Source of the DNA: RGIG3009 sp964490085
GTDB lineage: Bacteria; Bacillota; Clostridia; Oscillospirales; Acutalibacteraceae
DNA length: 16,139 bases
Reading direction: 5' to 3'
Assembly: GCA_964490085.1 (NCBI GenBank)
Contig: CAZBAO010000029.1
Location: 1 to 16,139, forward strand
The position numbers and the translations under genes were made by a program. Below the pieces are notes generated by a model. It was given only the letters and a program-made list of their open reading frames with translations. It was not told the DNA's origin and searched no databases. Every line of letters begins with the position of its first letter. Within the stretch, counting starts at the first letter, position 1. Below are positions 1 to 6,612 of the stretch, piece after piece.

Positions 1-2
1 TA

Positions 3-368
3 CGCGTTTACCATGTTGATGCAAGAATGACAGATATCAGCAAAATACGCAACACCAAGAAAATGAGTGAAGAGACTTTCATAAGCCAGGTATATACCAA
101 TGCGTATAATACGAGCGGTCTGTATCATCTGGAGCTGCTGCAAAACGGCGGCAAAAACACCTTTACCAGCAAGAACGAACGCACCACCATATCCGCAGAA
201 GACCTTTTCTATGCCGGAGATGTGTTTGATGCGGCGGATTACGATGAGTTCCTGATTGGCGGTCTTATGGATAGCAACGTGGAATTCGGTTATACCATCA
301 AGGTGGTAAGCATCGATACAAATACGGACGGAGAAACCACCGCAACCATCCGTATCACACGGCAGTAA
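3..368 (+). CDS. C-terminal part of an M6-like metalloprotease (5' end outside window)
   Basis: The frame is open to the left edge and reads RVYHVDAR before the first internal ATG at 27, so this is the 3' end of a longer gene rather than a 113-residue protein. The RVYHVDAR stretch, followed by a beta-rich tail with LFYAGDVFDAADYDEF and a final IKVVSI...ATIRIT strand, resembles the region after the catalytic domain in M6 (immune-inhibitor-A-like) secreted metallopeptidases. The zinc-binding HExxH motif would lie upstream and is not visible, so activity cannot be judged. The frame ends at TAA 366-368 and a perfect terminator follows 37 bases later, so it is the last gene of its unit. The family call rests on recalled family features, not on a search. 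Another secreted beta-sandwich protein is possible. Confidence 0.55.
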   Translation, partial: RVYHVDARMTDISKIRNTKKMSEETFISQVYTNAYNTSGLYHLELLQNGGKNTFTSKNERTTISAEDLFYAGDVFDAADYDEFLIGGLMDSNVEFGYTIKVVSIDTNTDGETTATIRITRQ

Positions 369-405
369 GATTTGCGGATATCTTTTTCGGTGCAACTTGC
401 CACAG

Positions 406-439
406 AAACACGGCATACCAAACGGTATGCCGTGTTTTT
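406..439 (+). terminator. Intrinsic terminator of the M6-like gene
   Basis: A perfect 14-bp stem (406-419 with 424-437) has a 4-base AAAC loop and runs into TTTTT at 435-439. It starts 37 bases after the stop codon of the M6-like gene. Confidence 0.93.
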
Positions 440-477
440 GCTATTACAAAAGATAGGTTTGCGCTCCTGCTTTGGGG

Positions 478-621
478 TTATGAGCTCGAAGGACGAATAA
501 CTTGTGGGCGTTTGTGAGCGCCGCCGATGGCGGATACAGCGAACAAAAAGCCCTCTGCCGCGGTCGACGATCGGCAAGGCGGTTTACCCGCCGCAGACGG
601 AGTCGGGCACCGCAAAGGTAT
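478..621 (+). other. GC-rich hairpin-rich segment without a recognised gene
   Basis: This stretch is clearly more GC-rich than its flanks and contains short hairpins, for example CCGCC-GAT-GGCGG and GGCGG-TTTAC-CCGCC. Open frames cross it in several phases on both strands, as expected for GC-rich non-coding DNA, and none has a convincing start with a ribosome binding site. It runs directly into a tRNA 3' end and then a terminator, so it could be the body of a structured transcript or unrelated DNA joined to a tRNA fragment. No known RNA family was recognised: the consensus blocks of RNase P RNA, SRP RNA and tmRNA were looked for and not found. Confidence 0.3.
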
Positions 622-653
622 GGTCGGAAGTTCGAATCTTCCTCCCGCAACCA
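622..653 (+). other. tRNA 3'-end fragment (T arm, acceptor strand and CCA) without a 5' half
   Basis: The T stem GGAAG (626-630), canonical T loop TTCGAAT (631-637), T stem CTTCC (638-642), acceptor strand TCCCGCA (643-649), discriminator A and encoded CCA (651-653) are all present and correctly spaced. The acceptor strand and ACCA end resemble an initiator tRNA. A matching 5' acceptor strand (TGCGGGA or a wobble variant) is absent from the preceding 200 bases, and the expected anticodon-stem positions do not pair. This is therefore a fragment, as left at one end of an element integrated into a tRNA 3' end, or a decayed tRNA gene. Confidence 0.6.
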
Positions 654-693
654 AATCCCTTCTCGGACGAAGTCCGGGAAGGGTTTGCTTTTT
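654..693 (+). terminator. Terminator directly after the tRNA fragment
   Basis: A long stem pairs 654-668 with 672-686 (12 contiguous pairs including one GU, one mismatch, then two A-T pairs) around a GAA loop, followed by GC and TTTTT at 689-693. It begins right after the CCA, as is usual for a tRNA transcription unit. Confidence 0.75.
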
Positions 694-707
694 CACTTTT
701 CAGTTTT

Positions 708-731
708 GCAAGGCTTCGCCTTGCGTTTTTT
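708..731 (+). terminator. Second intrinsic terminator
   Basis: GCAAGGC (708-714) pairs with GCCTTGC (718-724) around a TTC loop, followed by six T residues at 726-731. It is tandem with the terminator ending at 693. Confidence 0.75.
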
Positions 732-749
732 ACTTTTAAGCAGTATAAT
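721..749 (+). promoter_or_regulatory. Possible promoter for the broken S23 gene and FIST gene
   Basis: A perfect -10 box TATAAT sits at 744-749, 17 bases after a poor -35 (TTGCGT, 721-726). The -35 overlaps the preceding terminator stem. No better promoter is seen before the FIST gene at 1022. Confidence 0.4.
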
Positions 750-761
750 TATGTTCAAGAG

Positions 762-982
762 GTGAAAACGAGGAAAGAAAGTCCTTTAATCATAAATCAA
801 AAGCCTTTGTGCTTGATGTAATAAAAGTTTGCAAAGAATTAAGAACGGCAAAATGTGAGTCTGCTCTTATCAATCAATTTATGCATTCGGGAACAAATAT
901 CGGCGCAAATATCCGAGAAGCATTTTATGCGCATGGGAGGGCTGATTTTGCAGCAAAACTGCAAATTGTATTAAAAAAGTAA
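762..982 (+). pseudogene. Frameshifted, truncated S23 / four-helix-bundle family gene
   Basis: From 788 the frame reads KSKAFVLDVIKVCKELR, then MHSGTNIGANIREAF and GRADFAAKLQIVLKK, ending at TAA 980-982. The SGTSIGANIxEA-like core and the ADFxxKLxIxLKE tail are typical of the S23 / 23S-rRNA intervening-sequence four-helix-bundle proteins. That frame has no start codon: it is open only from 749. The likely start (GTG 762, MKTRKESPL) lies in another frame, and a one-base loss near 785-787 would join the two. The product also stops after the third helix, at roughly 70 residues against 110-120 for intact members. The DNA is visibly more AT-rich than its neighbours. The family's role is unknown; intact copies are often found inside rRNA genes or near mobile DNA. 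Confidence 0.65.
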
Positions 983-1021
983 TTTGATTTCCTATTTAAA
1001 CGCCGCAAAGGAGAATATTAA

Positions 1022-1897
1022 ATGAGCAAGGCAGAAATGAAACAAATTTCATTTACAACTACAGGTAGTTTTGATCTGTTAGAAGGGTTTGGCTGCGCAA
1101 GTTTGGGTCTTGCAGGTGTATGCGGAAATGATGAAAAACGTGCGGTTACACACCCTATAAAGCTCAAGGCTTTAGAGTTTTGCGGTACATACCAAGAGAT
1201 CTTAACTGCTGTAAAGCAGGTGGGGGAGCCTGCTTTGGCGGCGATACTGCTTTTTGGTAATGTCGGCGGTGAAAATGCTTTTCTTAAAGAGCTGCAAAAG
1301 ACACTCGCGTGCCCTATTGTTGGCGGCGGAGCGGCAATAAATTTTGCAACAAACAGTGCAAGTCTTATCACAGGCAAGAGTGAAGCGGCGTTACTTCTTA
1401 TAACCGATGAACGATACACCTATACCACCGAAACCGTTTGCATACACGACCAAATCATTGAAACCTGCAAGCTCGTTTTGGAGGATGCCAGAACAGCGCT
1501 CACCATAAACGGTGTGGACGCAGTAGTCTTTTACAACAAAAAGCGGCAGAAATTAGGGCTTTCGGATACGGATTTTGAACATTTGACCCTTTCTGACTGT
1601 AAAAATGTTAATGCACATCTATCAATACGTGACGGCAAGCTGACAAGCGGCAGAGATTTAGATGAAACGATGCTGCTTCGATATGTGGATCACGCAAAGG
1701 TTTATAACACCATGCGAGATTTTTATGATGATAAGGATGCAATAGTTTTTGGTTGTGCGGGACTGTCAGGTCTGCTCGACAAACCGCTTGACACCAAATC
1801 TCTGGGACTTTTCCTCTTTGGAGAGGTGTGTATGGCGGAAGGCTCGGCAGAATTCGGCAACCTCATGTTGAGCAAGCTCAAGATCAAGCTCAAATAA
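1022..1897 (+). CDS. FIST-domain-like protein (291 residues)
   Basis: ATG 1022 follows AAAGGAG (1007-1013) at eight bases. The N-terminal half has the layout ALAAILLFGNVGG (residues 71-83) then CPIVGGGAA (97-105), as in the FIST N domain. The C-terminal part (about 241-286) reads IVFGCAGLSGLL, LGLFLFGEVC and EFGNLMLSKL, which matches the end of the FIST C domain, where a cysteine-rich strand precedes a GFxxxGE motif. FIST proteins are soluble sensory modules thought to bind small ligands such as amino acids. This one stands alone, without a fused kinase or cyclase, and is shorter than the usual 350-400 residues. No signal peptide or membrane segment is visible. There is no clear terminator after it and no partner sensor kinase in the window. 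The family call is moderately sure and the ligand is unknown. Confidence 0.6.
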   Translation: MSKAEMKQISFTTTGSFDLLEGFGCASLGLAGVCGNDEKRAVTHPIKLKALEFCGTYQEILTAVKQVGEPALAAILLFGNVGGENAFLKELQKTLACPIVGGGAAINFATNSASLITGKSEAALLLITDERYTYTTETVCIHDQIIETCKLVLEDARTALTINGVDAVVFYNKKRQKLGLSDTDFEHLTLSDCKNVNAHLSIRDGKLTSGRDLDETMLLRYVDHAKVYNTMRDFYDDKDAIVFGCAGLSGLLDKPLDTKSLGLFLFGEVCMAEGSAEFGNLMLSKLKIKLK

Positions 1898-1990
1898 ATC
1901 GAATCATCCTGTTTGCTGTTATACTTATATTTGCAACAACCCAAAGTCTGTAATCTCTTTCGGGGCTGCAGGCGTTTTTGTTATGTGCAG

Positions 1991-2019
1991 TTGACAGCGG
2001 CTACAATTTGCTGTATATT
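1991..2019 (+). promoter_or_regulatory. Upstream promoter P1 of the esterase gene
   Basis: A perfect -35 TTGACA (1991-1996) is followed after 17 bases by TATATT (2014-2019). It lies 35 bases upstream of a second promoter of the same orientation. Confidence 0.6.
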
Positions 2020-2025
2020 TTGTTA

Positions 2026-2054
2026 TTGACTTTTTGGGGGGATGAGCGTATAAT
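2026..2054 (+). promoter_or_regulatory. Downstream promoter P2 of the esterase gene
   Basis: TTGACT (2026-2031), a 17-base spacer and a perfect TATAAT (2049-2054) predict transcription from about 2061. That leaves a leader of only about 20 bases containing the ribosome binding site GGAGGT (2068-2073). Confidence 0.85.
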
Positions 2055-2080
2055 TTCGTAGGTTTTTGGAGGTGCTGAAA

Positions 2081-3160
2081 ATGGATTTAACAAAGTATCT
2101 GTGCACACAAGTACCCGAAATTAGGGTGCACGGAAGAACAAGCAACCGAAAGACCAATGGCATTCCATTGTTTTGGTCTGCTTCGGCAATAGAATTTAAC
2201 GTTACCGGCACGGAACTGTGGCTCGAATACACCTGTACAGGAGATGCCTATCTTCGGGTGGAAATTGACGGATTTGACATGTACCGTTTCCCGATCGACG
2301 TCGGTACGCATAAAGTCTGTATCATGCGCGGATTGGCCGCAGATCAGATTAAAAACATCCGTATTTTCCGAGAAACATCGGCATTGGTCACTACTCTTAT
2401 CACGCTTAACGCATTGCATAGTGACGGTGAATTCAAGCCGCTTCCTAAGCGGAAATACAAGATTGAAGCTTTTGGAGACAGTGTGACCGCCGGTGAAGGC
2501 TTGGCCGGCGCGCCGTCTATGACCGAGTGGTCTCCTGCTGTTTTCAGCTCCCGCGGAAACTATGTTCTCGCCGTGGCAAAAACGTTTGATGCCGACTGGA
2601 GCATTGTGGCGCATGGCGGTTGGGGCGTGTTCAGCGATTACAAAAACAACCGTGAGCATGCGATCCCGAAGTATTACGATTATGTATGCGGCAGTAATCA
2701 AACGCCGCACGCTATTGAACTTGGTGCGCGGGATATCTTCGATGTTGAAAATGACAAGACCAACATTACGATCATCAACCTCGGCGCAAACGATACAGGT
2801 GCCTTTAGTGAAAAAGGGGAGCCGTGGGTAGATGAGAACGGCGTTTCGCACAAATTGAAACGCCCCGACGATCTGCACTATATTGTTGAGGCAATTTATA
2901 ATTTCTGTGCCAAGATCCGAAAAAGAAATAAAAACACCATCATTTTAGTCTGTCACAATATGCTGTCGGATGCTCTTGATCCGCAGATCATTGAAGGTGC
3001 TGAAAAATACAAACAAGAAACAGGAGACGACAAGGTCTATACCGTGCGTCTCCCCAGAGCAACGGCCGACGAACTGAAAGGTTCCAGAAACCATCCCGGT
3101 GCAAAGGCACACGAACTTTTTGCAGATGTAATTACCACTAAGCTGAACGAGATATTATAA
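2081..3160 (+). CDS. SGNH-fold carbohydrate esterase, CE2-like (359 residues)
   Basis: The start at ATG 2081 is chosen because GGAGGT (2068-2073) sits seven bases before it; a TTG at 2066 lies inside that site and is rejected. The first 120 residues form a beta-rich domain like the N-terminal jelly roll of CE2 esterases. The SGNH hydrolase part follows: GDSVTAGEG with nucleophile Ser134, the GGWG block near 179-182, GAND with Asn237, and NHPG with His338. The residue three before the His is Ser, not Asp, so a Ser-His dyad is likely, as described for CE2 enzymes. Such enzymes remove acetyl groups from xylan or other glycans. There is no signal peptide, so it probably acts in the cytoplasm on imported oligosaccharides, alongside the neighbouring GH2 enzyme. 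It has its own tandem promoters and a perfect terminator. The substrate is inferred only. Confidence 0.8.
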   Translation: MDLTKYLCTQVPEIRVHGRTSNRKTNGIPLFWSASAIEFNVTGTELWLEYTCTGDAYLRVEIDGFDMYRFPIDVGTHKVCIMRGLAADQIKNIRIFRETSALVTTLITLNALHSDGEFKPLPKRKYKIEAFGDSVTAGEGLAGAPSMTEWSPAVFSSRGNYVLAVAKTFDADWSIVAHGGWGVFSDYKNNREHAIPKYYDYVCGSNQTPHAIELGARDIFDVENDKTNITIINLGANDTGAFSEKGEPWVDENGVSHKLKRPDDLHYIVEAIYNFCAKIRKRNKNTIILVCHNMLSDALDPQIIEGAEKYKQETGDDKVYTVRLPRATADELKGSRNHPGAKAHELFADVITTKLNEIL

Positions 3161-3192
3161 ACGAAACGGCTCGATCGAGCCGTTTCGTTTTT
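3159..3192 (+). terminator. Terminator of the esterase gene
   Basis: A perfect near-palindromic stem built on AACGGCTC-GATC-GAGCCGTT, with further A/T pairs outside it, is followed by TTTTT (3188-3192). It overlaps the stop codon of the esterase. Confidence 0.93.
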
Positions 3193-3218
3193 GTCAATTT
3201 GAGTTTATCAAGGTGCTG

Positions 3219-3256
3219 TTTTGTTTAATTTGTCCATTTTATATATTAGCTGATCA
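3219..3256 (+). repeat. 38-bp direct repeat, copy A (mate at 6475-6512)
   Basis: 32 of 38 bases match the segment at 6475-6512 in the same orientation; the conserved core is TGTCCATTTT. Each copy lies 24-28 bases after a hairpin with a GGCTC-N4-GAGCC stem. The two copies bracket the whole GH2 gene. Confidence 0.6.
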
Positions 3257-3276
3257 GCTCGGTGAAACTTGCTATC

Positions 3277-3314
3277 AAAAAAGACTGCCCAACGTCGGTT
3301 AGGCAGTCTTTTTT
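3277..3314 (-). terminator. Terminator of the GH2 gene, bidirectional
   Basis: AAAAAAGACTGCC (3277-3289) pairs with GGCAGTCTTTTTT (3302-3314), with three further inner pairs (AAC with GTT). Each strand ends in a T run, so it can stop the minus-strand GH2 transcript and any read-through from the esterase. Confidence 0.85.
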
Positions 3315-3337
3315 GCATAATTTTAGCGTTTAGCGGT

Positions 3338-6127
3338 TTATTTTTCTGTGGGAGACGGTAACGGTAAAGAGGAAAGGTTTCGATAAAGATGCTTAGCCGG
3401 AGAATTTTCCATCCGCAGATCAGCAAGGCAAATGATGTACCGTTTTCCTTCGTAGATTTTTTCACCCACCACTATTCGGGGATCAAGGGAGCCGTTGCAA
3501 ATTAGAACAGGGCGGAATCCCTCGGCTTTGAAACAACGAACAGCGATCGGTGCAAGGCGATCCAACTTTTTATCGTACCACATCCGGAAGTCCTTGGCGC
3601 CAAACCCCTCCACTGCGGGATGACCTGTTTTACGGGAGAGGAAATATTGCCGTCCGTGCGGTGTTCTTTCCACGCTTACGCTCTCTCCGGCAATCTCGTG
3701 CGTTCCTACTTCCAAATCGGTGATCCATACTGTTTGAGGATTTTCTGAAATCTCAACATCCGGGAATACCGTAAATGTTAACTCTTGCTGAGCAAGGACG
3801 GTTTTGCTGCGATCTGATAAAAATGCCTTTAACCGGAAGTCCTGGCGCTTGTCAACCTGCGGCGCAGGGAAACCGGCATCAGCGACATAAGTAGCGGTGC
3901 AAGCATCGTATTTCACATCGATCCGCCCTTGGCGAAGTAGACTCGTTCCGTCGTACAATTCAAAGATCAGCTCGGTACCTTGCTCTGACGCGTAATTGGT
4001 ATCATTACATACATAGGATTCGATGCTGATCTGCTCTCCTGCGTAATAGAAAAAGCGGTCGGTACGCAAGCTGACCAATAGGGGAGCCATTGCTTCTCTG
4101 GACGCAAAATATGCCTTTTTCGGTCTTCGCTCAAAGTCCATGATCGCTTTCATCCATCCGGCAGGCCAAGCATCGATCATTAAGTGGATGGCGGTAGAGA
4201 TCATTCGCGGATCGCGGCGATATGCTTCGGTCATCGACTTCATTGCGAAGGCTTGATGCTCCTGTGTGGCCTCGCTCCACTTTTGCATCGTTTCGGGGGT
4301 ATCGATAAAGCACCCGTGCCAATTCTTAGACTGCGCACCAATGATCCTACCGGGATCAAAAGGTTCTTCGATCCATTCGGGCGGGTAATACTTTTTCATA
4401 ACCTCGGGGAAGTCCAGCCCTTCTGCGCCGTATTCTCCGCAACCATAGTACCACCCGGGTGCTACACTCTGACCATACCCGCGATGAAGCAAACCGAAAT
4501 CCTGCTGCCCACCGTTATACCATAAGGTATAGCAATGAACGTCGGGCATAGAGTTTACGGTAGGAGGATCAAAATCGCCGTCTGCGTGTTTGGTGACACA
4601 ATCCGGATGGTTATAGCGAAGGATCTTATCGAAGATATCAAACAGTTCTTCTCGCTCGTACCGCAACATATGGCGGTGCGGCTCGTTATTCGCGTTAGCC
4701 CACGGTTCGTTGATATAACTGAACAGAACATTGCAGGGGTGGTTACGTACTATACGAACCATTTCCTCAGCCTGACGAATCGCTTCACAGCTTTTATTTC
4801 GGCGCATAACGCCGAAGAGGGGAAAGTCCGTTTGGGTCAAAAGTCCCAATTTGTCGCAATAGTCGTATACTTCTTTTTGAACGGGGCGCTGAGTAATCCG
4901 CCAGAAGTTCATGTTACAGAGTTTGGTAAGAAGGATGTCATCGATCAATTGATCGTAGTCCCCGCGCATCACATCCAATTGCTCAAATCCCATCGTATTA
5001 GCCCCGCGCAGGCGGATGGGGTTTCCGTTCAAGTAGAACATTCCTTTTGGCTCAGAAGAAACATCCTGCACAAAACTGCGCATTCCGAAAACACTTATTG
5101 CCGTATCGCAGAGTTCCTCTTCGCTTATAACAGAGACTTGCAGTTGATAAAGCCACGGTGTATCGGGAGTCCAAGTTCGGAAATCCGAAAATTCAACAGG
5201 AATCTTGTAGATCTGCTTCCCGTGTTTGGCAGGAAGAGCTTTTTTCATAAAGGTTGGATCGATCGTGCGCTGCTCAAAGACCGTCTGATCAAAATTCTGT
5301 CCGTATAAAGAAAGTCGGAATGTCACAGGTTTTGTCAAATAGGTGGCATTTTCCACTTCGATCCAAGCCTCTGCACGATTGCTTTGTGGTTCGGGACGAA
5401 CAAATACATCCGCAATGTGTAAGGTGTTACGAATCTCAACGCTTACGCTATGGTAAAGGCCGATTCCGGGCGGACAATGATGCCAACCCAATTGTGGATC
5501 ATCATATCCGAGACCCGTGGCAGCATAAAATTTATCTCCTTGGATGGGGTCGCCGGAAAAGCCGTGCTTCTCATTGTTGCCGCGGAAAATATAATCGTTT
5601 TCCAAAACGATTTCAAGTTTGTTTACACCTGTATGGGCAAAACGGGTAATCTCATACTCAAACGGTGCAAAAAAACCTTCGTGGATGCCGACACACGCAC
5701 CATTCACATACACTTTCGCGATATAATCTGCGCCACCGCAGCAAAAGTAAACCGCCTTATCAGCAAAATCGGGCAAAGTGAATTCCGATACATAGTGCTT
5801 AACCGTTGGAGCGGAAGGTCCGCCGTAATGCGGCAAGCGCACGGATTCTCCATCTACCTTGAAATCCCGTAGGTCAAAAATCTCCCTTGTCAACTTCGCC
5901 ATTGGTGCACATTCTGCAAGAAAAGGCGCATATTGCTTGCGCAGTTGAACAAGTTCTTTCGTCAGCTCATCTGCCGTTGTAATCGTACGCATTGGCGTAA
6001 CAGGGTCAAAAGATCCTTCTTTCAATTCGCATAAGCGAACCGTATGCGGAATTGGTTCGGGAGTGCTTAGTTCACCTGTCCGTTCTTCGGCTTTTTGGGC
6101 AAATAATGCAAATAAATCATCCGCCAT
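3338..6127 (-). CDS. Cytoplasmic glycoside hydrolase family 2 enzyme (929 residues)
   Basis: The start ATG at 6127 is preferred over a GTG four codons upstream because AAAGGTG (6137-6143) is nine bases before the ATG. Residues about 105-240 form the GH2 sugar-binding jelly roll (VYVNGACVGIHEGFFAPFEY). An Ig-like domain follows to about 360, then a TIM barrel starting at LNGNPIRLRGAN (about 366). The acid/base Glu is in SYINEPW (about E474) and the nucleophile Glu in YGCGEYG (about E565). GH2 enzymes are beta-galactosidases, beta-glucuronidases, beta-mannosidases and relatives, and the motifs do not decide which. The region before the sugar-binding domain is about 100 residues long. Beyond the barrel are about 300 residues with beta-sandwich character. 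There is no signal peptide, so it likely acts on imported oligosaccharides. It has its own promoter and terminator and runs opposite to both neighbours. Confidence 0.88.
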   Translation of the reverse strand: MADDLFALFAQKAEERTGELSTPEPIPHTVRLCELKEGSFDPVTPMRTITTADELTKELVQLRKQYAPFLAECAPMAKLTREIFDLRDFKVDGESVRLPHYGGPSAPTVKHYVSEFTLPDFADKAVYFCCGGADYIAKVYVNGACVGIHEGFFAPFEYEITRFAHTGVNKLEIVLENDYIFRGNNEKHGFSGDPIQGDKFYAATGLGYDDPQLGWHHCPPGIGLYHSVSVEIRNTLHIADVFVRPEPQSNRAEAWIEVENATYLTKPVTFRLSLYGQNFDQTVFEQRTIDPTFMKKALPAKHGKQIYKIPVEFSDFRTWTPDTPWLYQLQVSVISEEELCDTAISVFGMRSFVQDVSSEPKGMFYLNGNPIRLRGANTMGFEQLDVMRGDYDQLIDDILLTKLCNMNFWRITQRPVQKEVYDYCDKLGLLTQTDFPLFGVMRRNKSCEAIRQAEEMVRIVRNHPCNVLFSYINEPWANANNEPHRHMLRYEREELFDIFDKILRYNHPDCVTKHADGDFDPPTVNSMPDVHCYTLWYNGGQQDFGLLHRGYGQSVAPGWYYGCGEYGAEGLDFPEVMKKYYPPEWIEEPFDPGRIIGAQSKNWHGCFIDTPETMQKWSEATQEHQAFAMKSMTEAYRRDPRMISTAIHLMIDAWPAGWMKAIMDFERRPKKAYFASREAMAPLLVSLRTDRFFYYAGEQISIESYVCNDTNYASEQGTELIFELYDGTSLLRQGRIDVKYDACTATYVADAGFPAPQVDKRQDFRLKAFLSDRSKTVLAQQELTFTVFPDVEISENPQTVWITDLEVGTHEIAGESVSVERTPHGRQYFLSRKTGHPAVEGFGAKDFRMWYDKKLDRLAPIAVRCFKAEGFRPVLICNGSLDPRIVVGEKIYEGKRYIICLADLRMENSPAKHLYRNLSSLPLPSPTEK

Positions 6128-6162
6128 ATCGTCGTTCACCTTTCATACCACAAAGTAATTGC

Positions 6163-6182
6163 GAGAAAACGCTCTTTTTCTC
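6163..6182 (-). promoter_or_regulatory. Operator-like dyad at the GH2 transcription start, cre-like
   Basis: GAGAAAA-CGCTCT-TTTTCTC is a perfect 7-bp dyad lying just downstream of the predicted start of GH2 transcription (about 6183). Its core AAAACGCT resembles a catabolite-response (CcpA) or LacI-family operator with a few mismatches. Control by sugar availability is an inference, and a simple leader hairpin is the alternative. Confidence 0.4.
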
Positions 6183-6189
6183 TTAGAAT

Positions 6190-6217
6190 ATAATAACATA
6201 TCCGAAGTGATTGTCAA
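6190..6217 (-). promoter_or_regulatory. Promoter of the GH2 gene
   Basis: On the minus strand TTGACA (6217-6212) is followed after 16 bases by TATTAT (6195-6190). This predicts a start near 6183 and a leader of about 56 bases before the ATG at 6127. Confidence 0.7.
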
Positions 6218-6240
6218 TCCAAATCCACATATTTTACACA

Positions 6241-6288
6241 GGAAAATTGTCGGTTTTCCCGCTCTTTTCAGACATACACGCGAGCGGG
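6241..6288. promoter_or_regulatory. Two overlapping inverted repeats upstream of the GH2 promoter
   Basis: GGAAAA (6241-6246) is mirrored by TTTTCC (6254-6259), and CCCGCTC (6258-6264) is mirrored by GAGCGGG (6282-6288). They lie about 60-105 bases upstream of the predicted GH2 start, where an activator could bind. No regulator gene is present in the window. Confidence 0.3.
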
Positions 6289-6434
6289 CTTGACTCCAAA
6301 AATGCACACATGACATTTTAAATTTTACACTAATGCGAACTGTACGGACATACAAGCCCGTTACCGTGCCCGCAGATCGTTCTCCTTGTTTAAAGACGCA
6401 AGTGTTGATACGTTTAGTGGTAATTTTCTTAGCG

Positions 6435-6457
6435 CGGCTCAGATGAGCCGGTTTCTT
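6435..6457 (+). terminator. Orphan terminator-like hairpin
   Basis: CGGCTC-AGAT-GAGCCG is followed by GTTTCTT. No plus-strand gene ends upstream of it, since the adjacent GH2 gene points the other way. Its stem closely resembles the core of the esterase terminator at 3159-3192. It may be a relic or a duplicated piece, and the weak T run makes it a poor terminator. Confidence 0.4.
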
Positions 6458-6474
6458 ATATATTTACTGCCGTA

Positions 6475-6512
6475 TTTTGTTGAATCTGTCCATTTTTTGT
6501 ATTAGGTGTTCA
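6475..6512 (+). repeat. 38-bp direct repeat, copy B (mate at 3219-3256)
   Basis: 32 of 38 bases are identical to copy A. Here the repeat lies 16 bases upstream of the -35 box of the peptidase operon, so it may be part of that control region. Confidence 0.6.
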
Positions 6513-6528
6513 ATAAGAAGATTTTTGC

Positions 6529-6557
6529 TTGACAGGTCGATTTTGTGATGGTATAAC
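6529..6557 (+). promoter_or_regulatory. Promoter of the peptidase-acetyltransferase operon
   Basis: A perfect TTGACA (6529-6534), a 17-base spacer and TATAAC (6552-6557) predict transcription from about 6564. Confidence 0.85.
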
Positions 6558-6612
6558 GAGGTTGAAACCGTGTTGAATACATATGCTTTTGTGCGGGGAA
6601 GGTGTGTTGGTT

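Larger units (their letters stand above)
6218..6528. other. Intergenic region between divergent promoters
   Basis: No coding potential is visible: the short open frames lack ribosome binding sites and recognisable content. It holds two inverted repeats upstream of the GH2 promoter (6241-6288), the octamer GACATACA at 6271-6278 and again at 6347-6354, an orphan terminator-like hairpin (6435-6457) and repeat copy B (6475-6512). Nothing was recognised in 6355-6434. Confidence 0.6.

Noticed and set aside
578..653. A complete tRNA gene ending at the CCA at 653
   Set aside because: No 5' acceptor strand complementary to TCCCGCA is found, and positions expected for the anticodon stem do not pair, with variable loops of four or five bases.
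502..821. Overlapping open frames of 60-105 codons across the GC-rich segment
   Set aside because: They occur in several phases and on both strands, cross the tRNA fragment and two terminators, and lack ribosome binding sites.
2066..2080. TTG start five codons upstream for the esterase
   Set aside because: It lies on the ribosome binding site of ATG 2081 and has none of its own.
4535..5308. 257-codon plus-strand open frame inside the GH2 gene
   Set aside because: It is antisense to the catalytic barrel of a clear GH2 enzyme and has no independent support.
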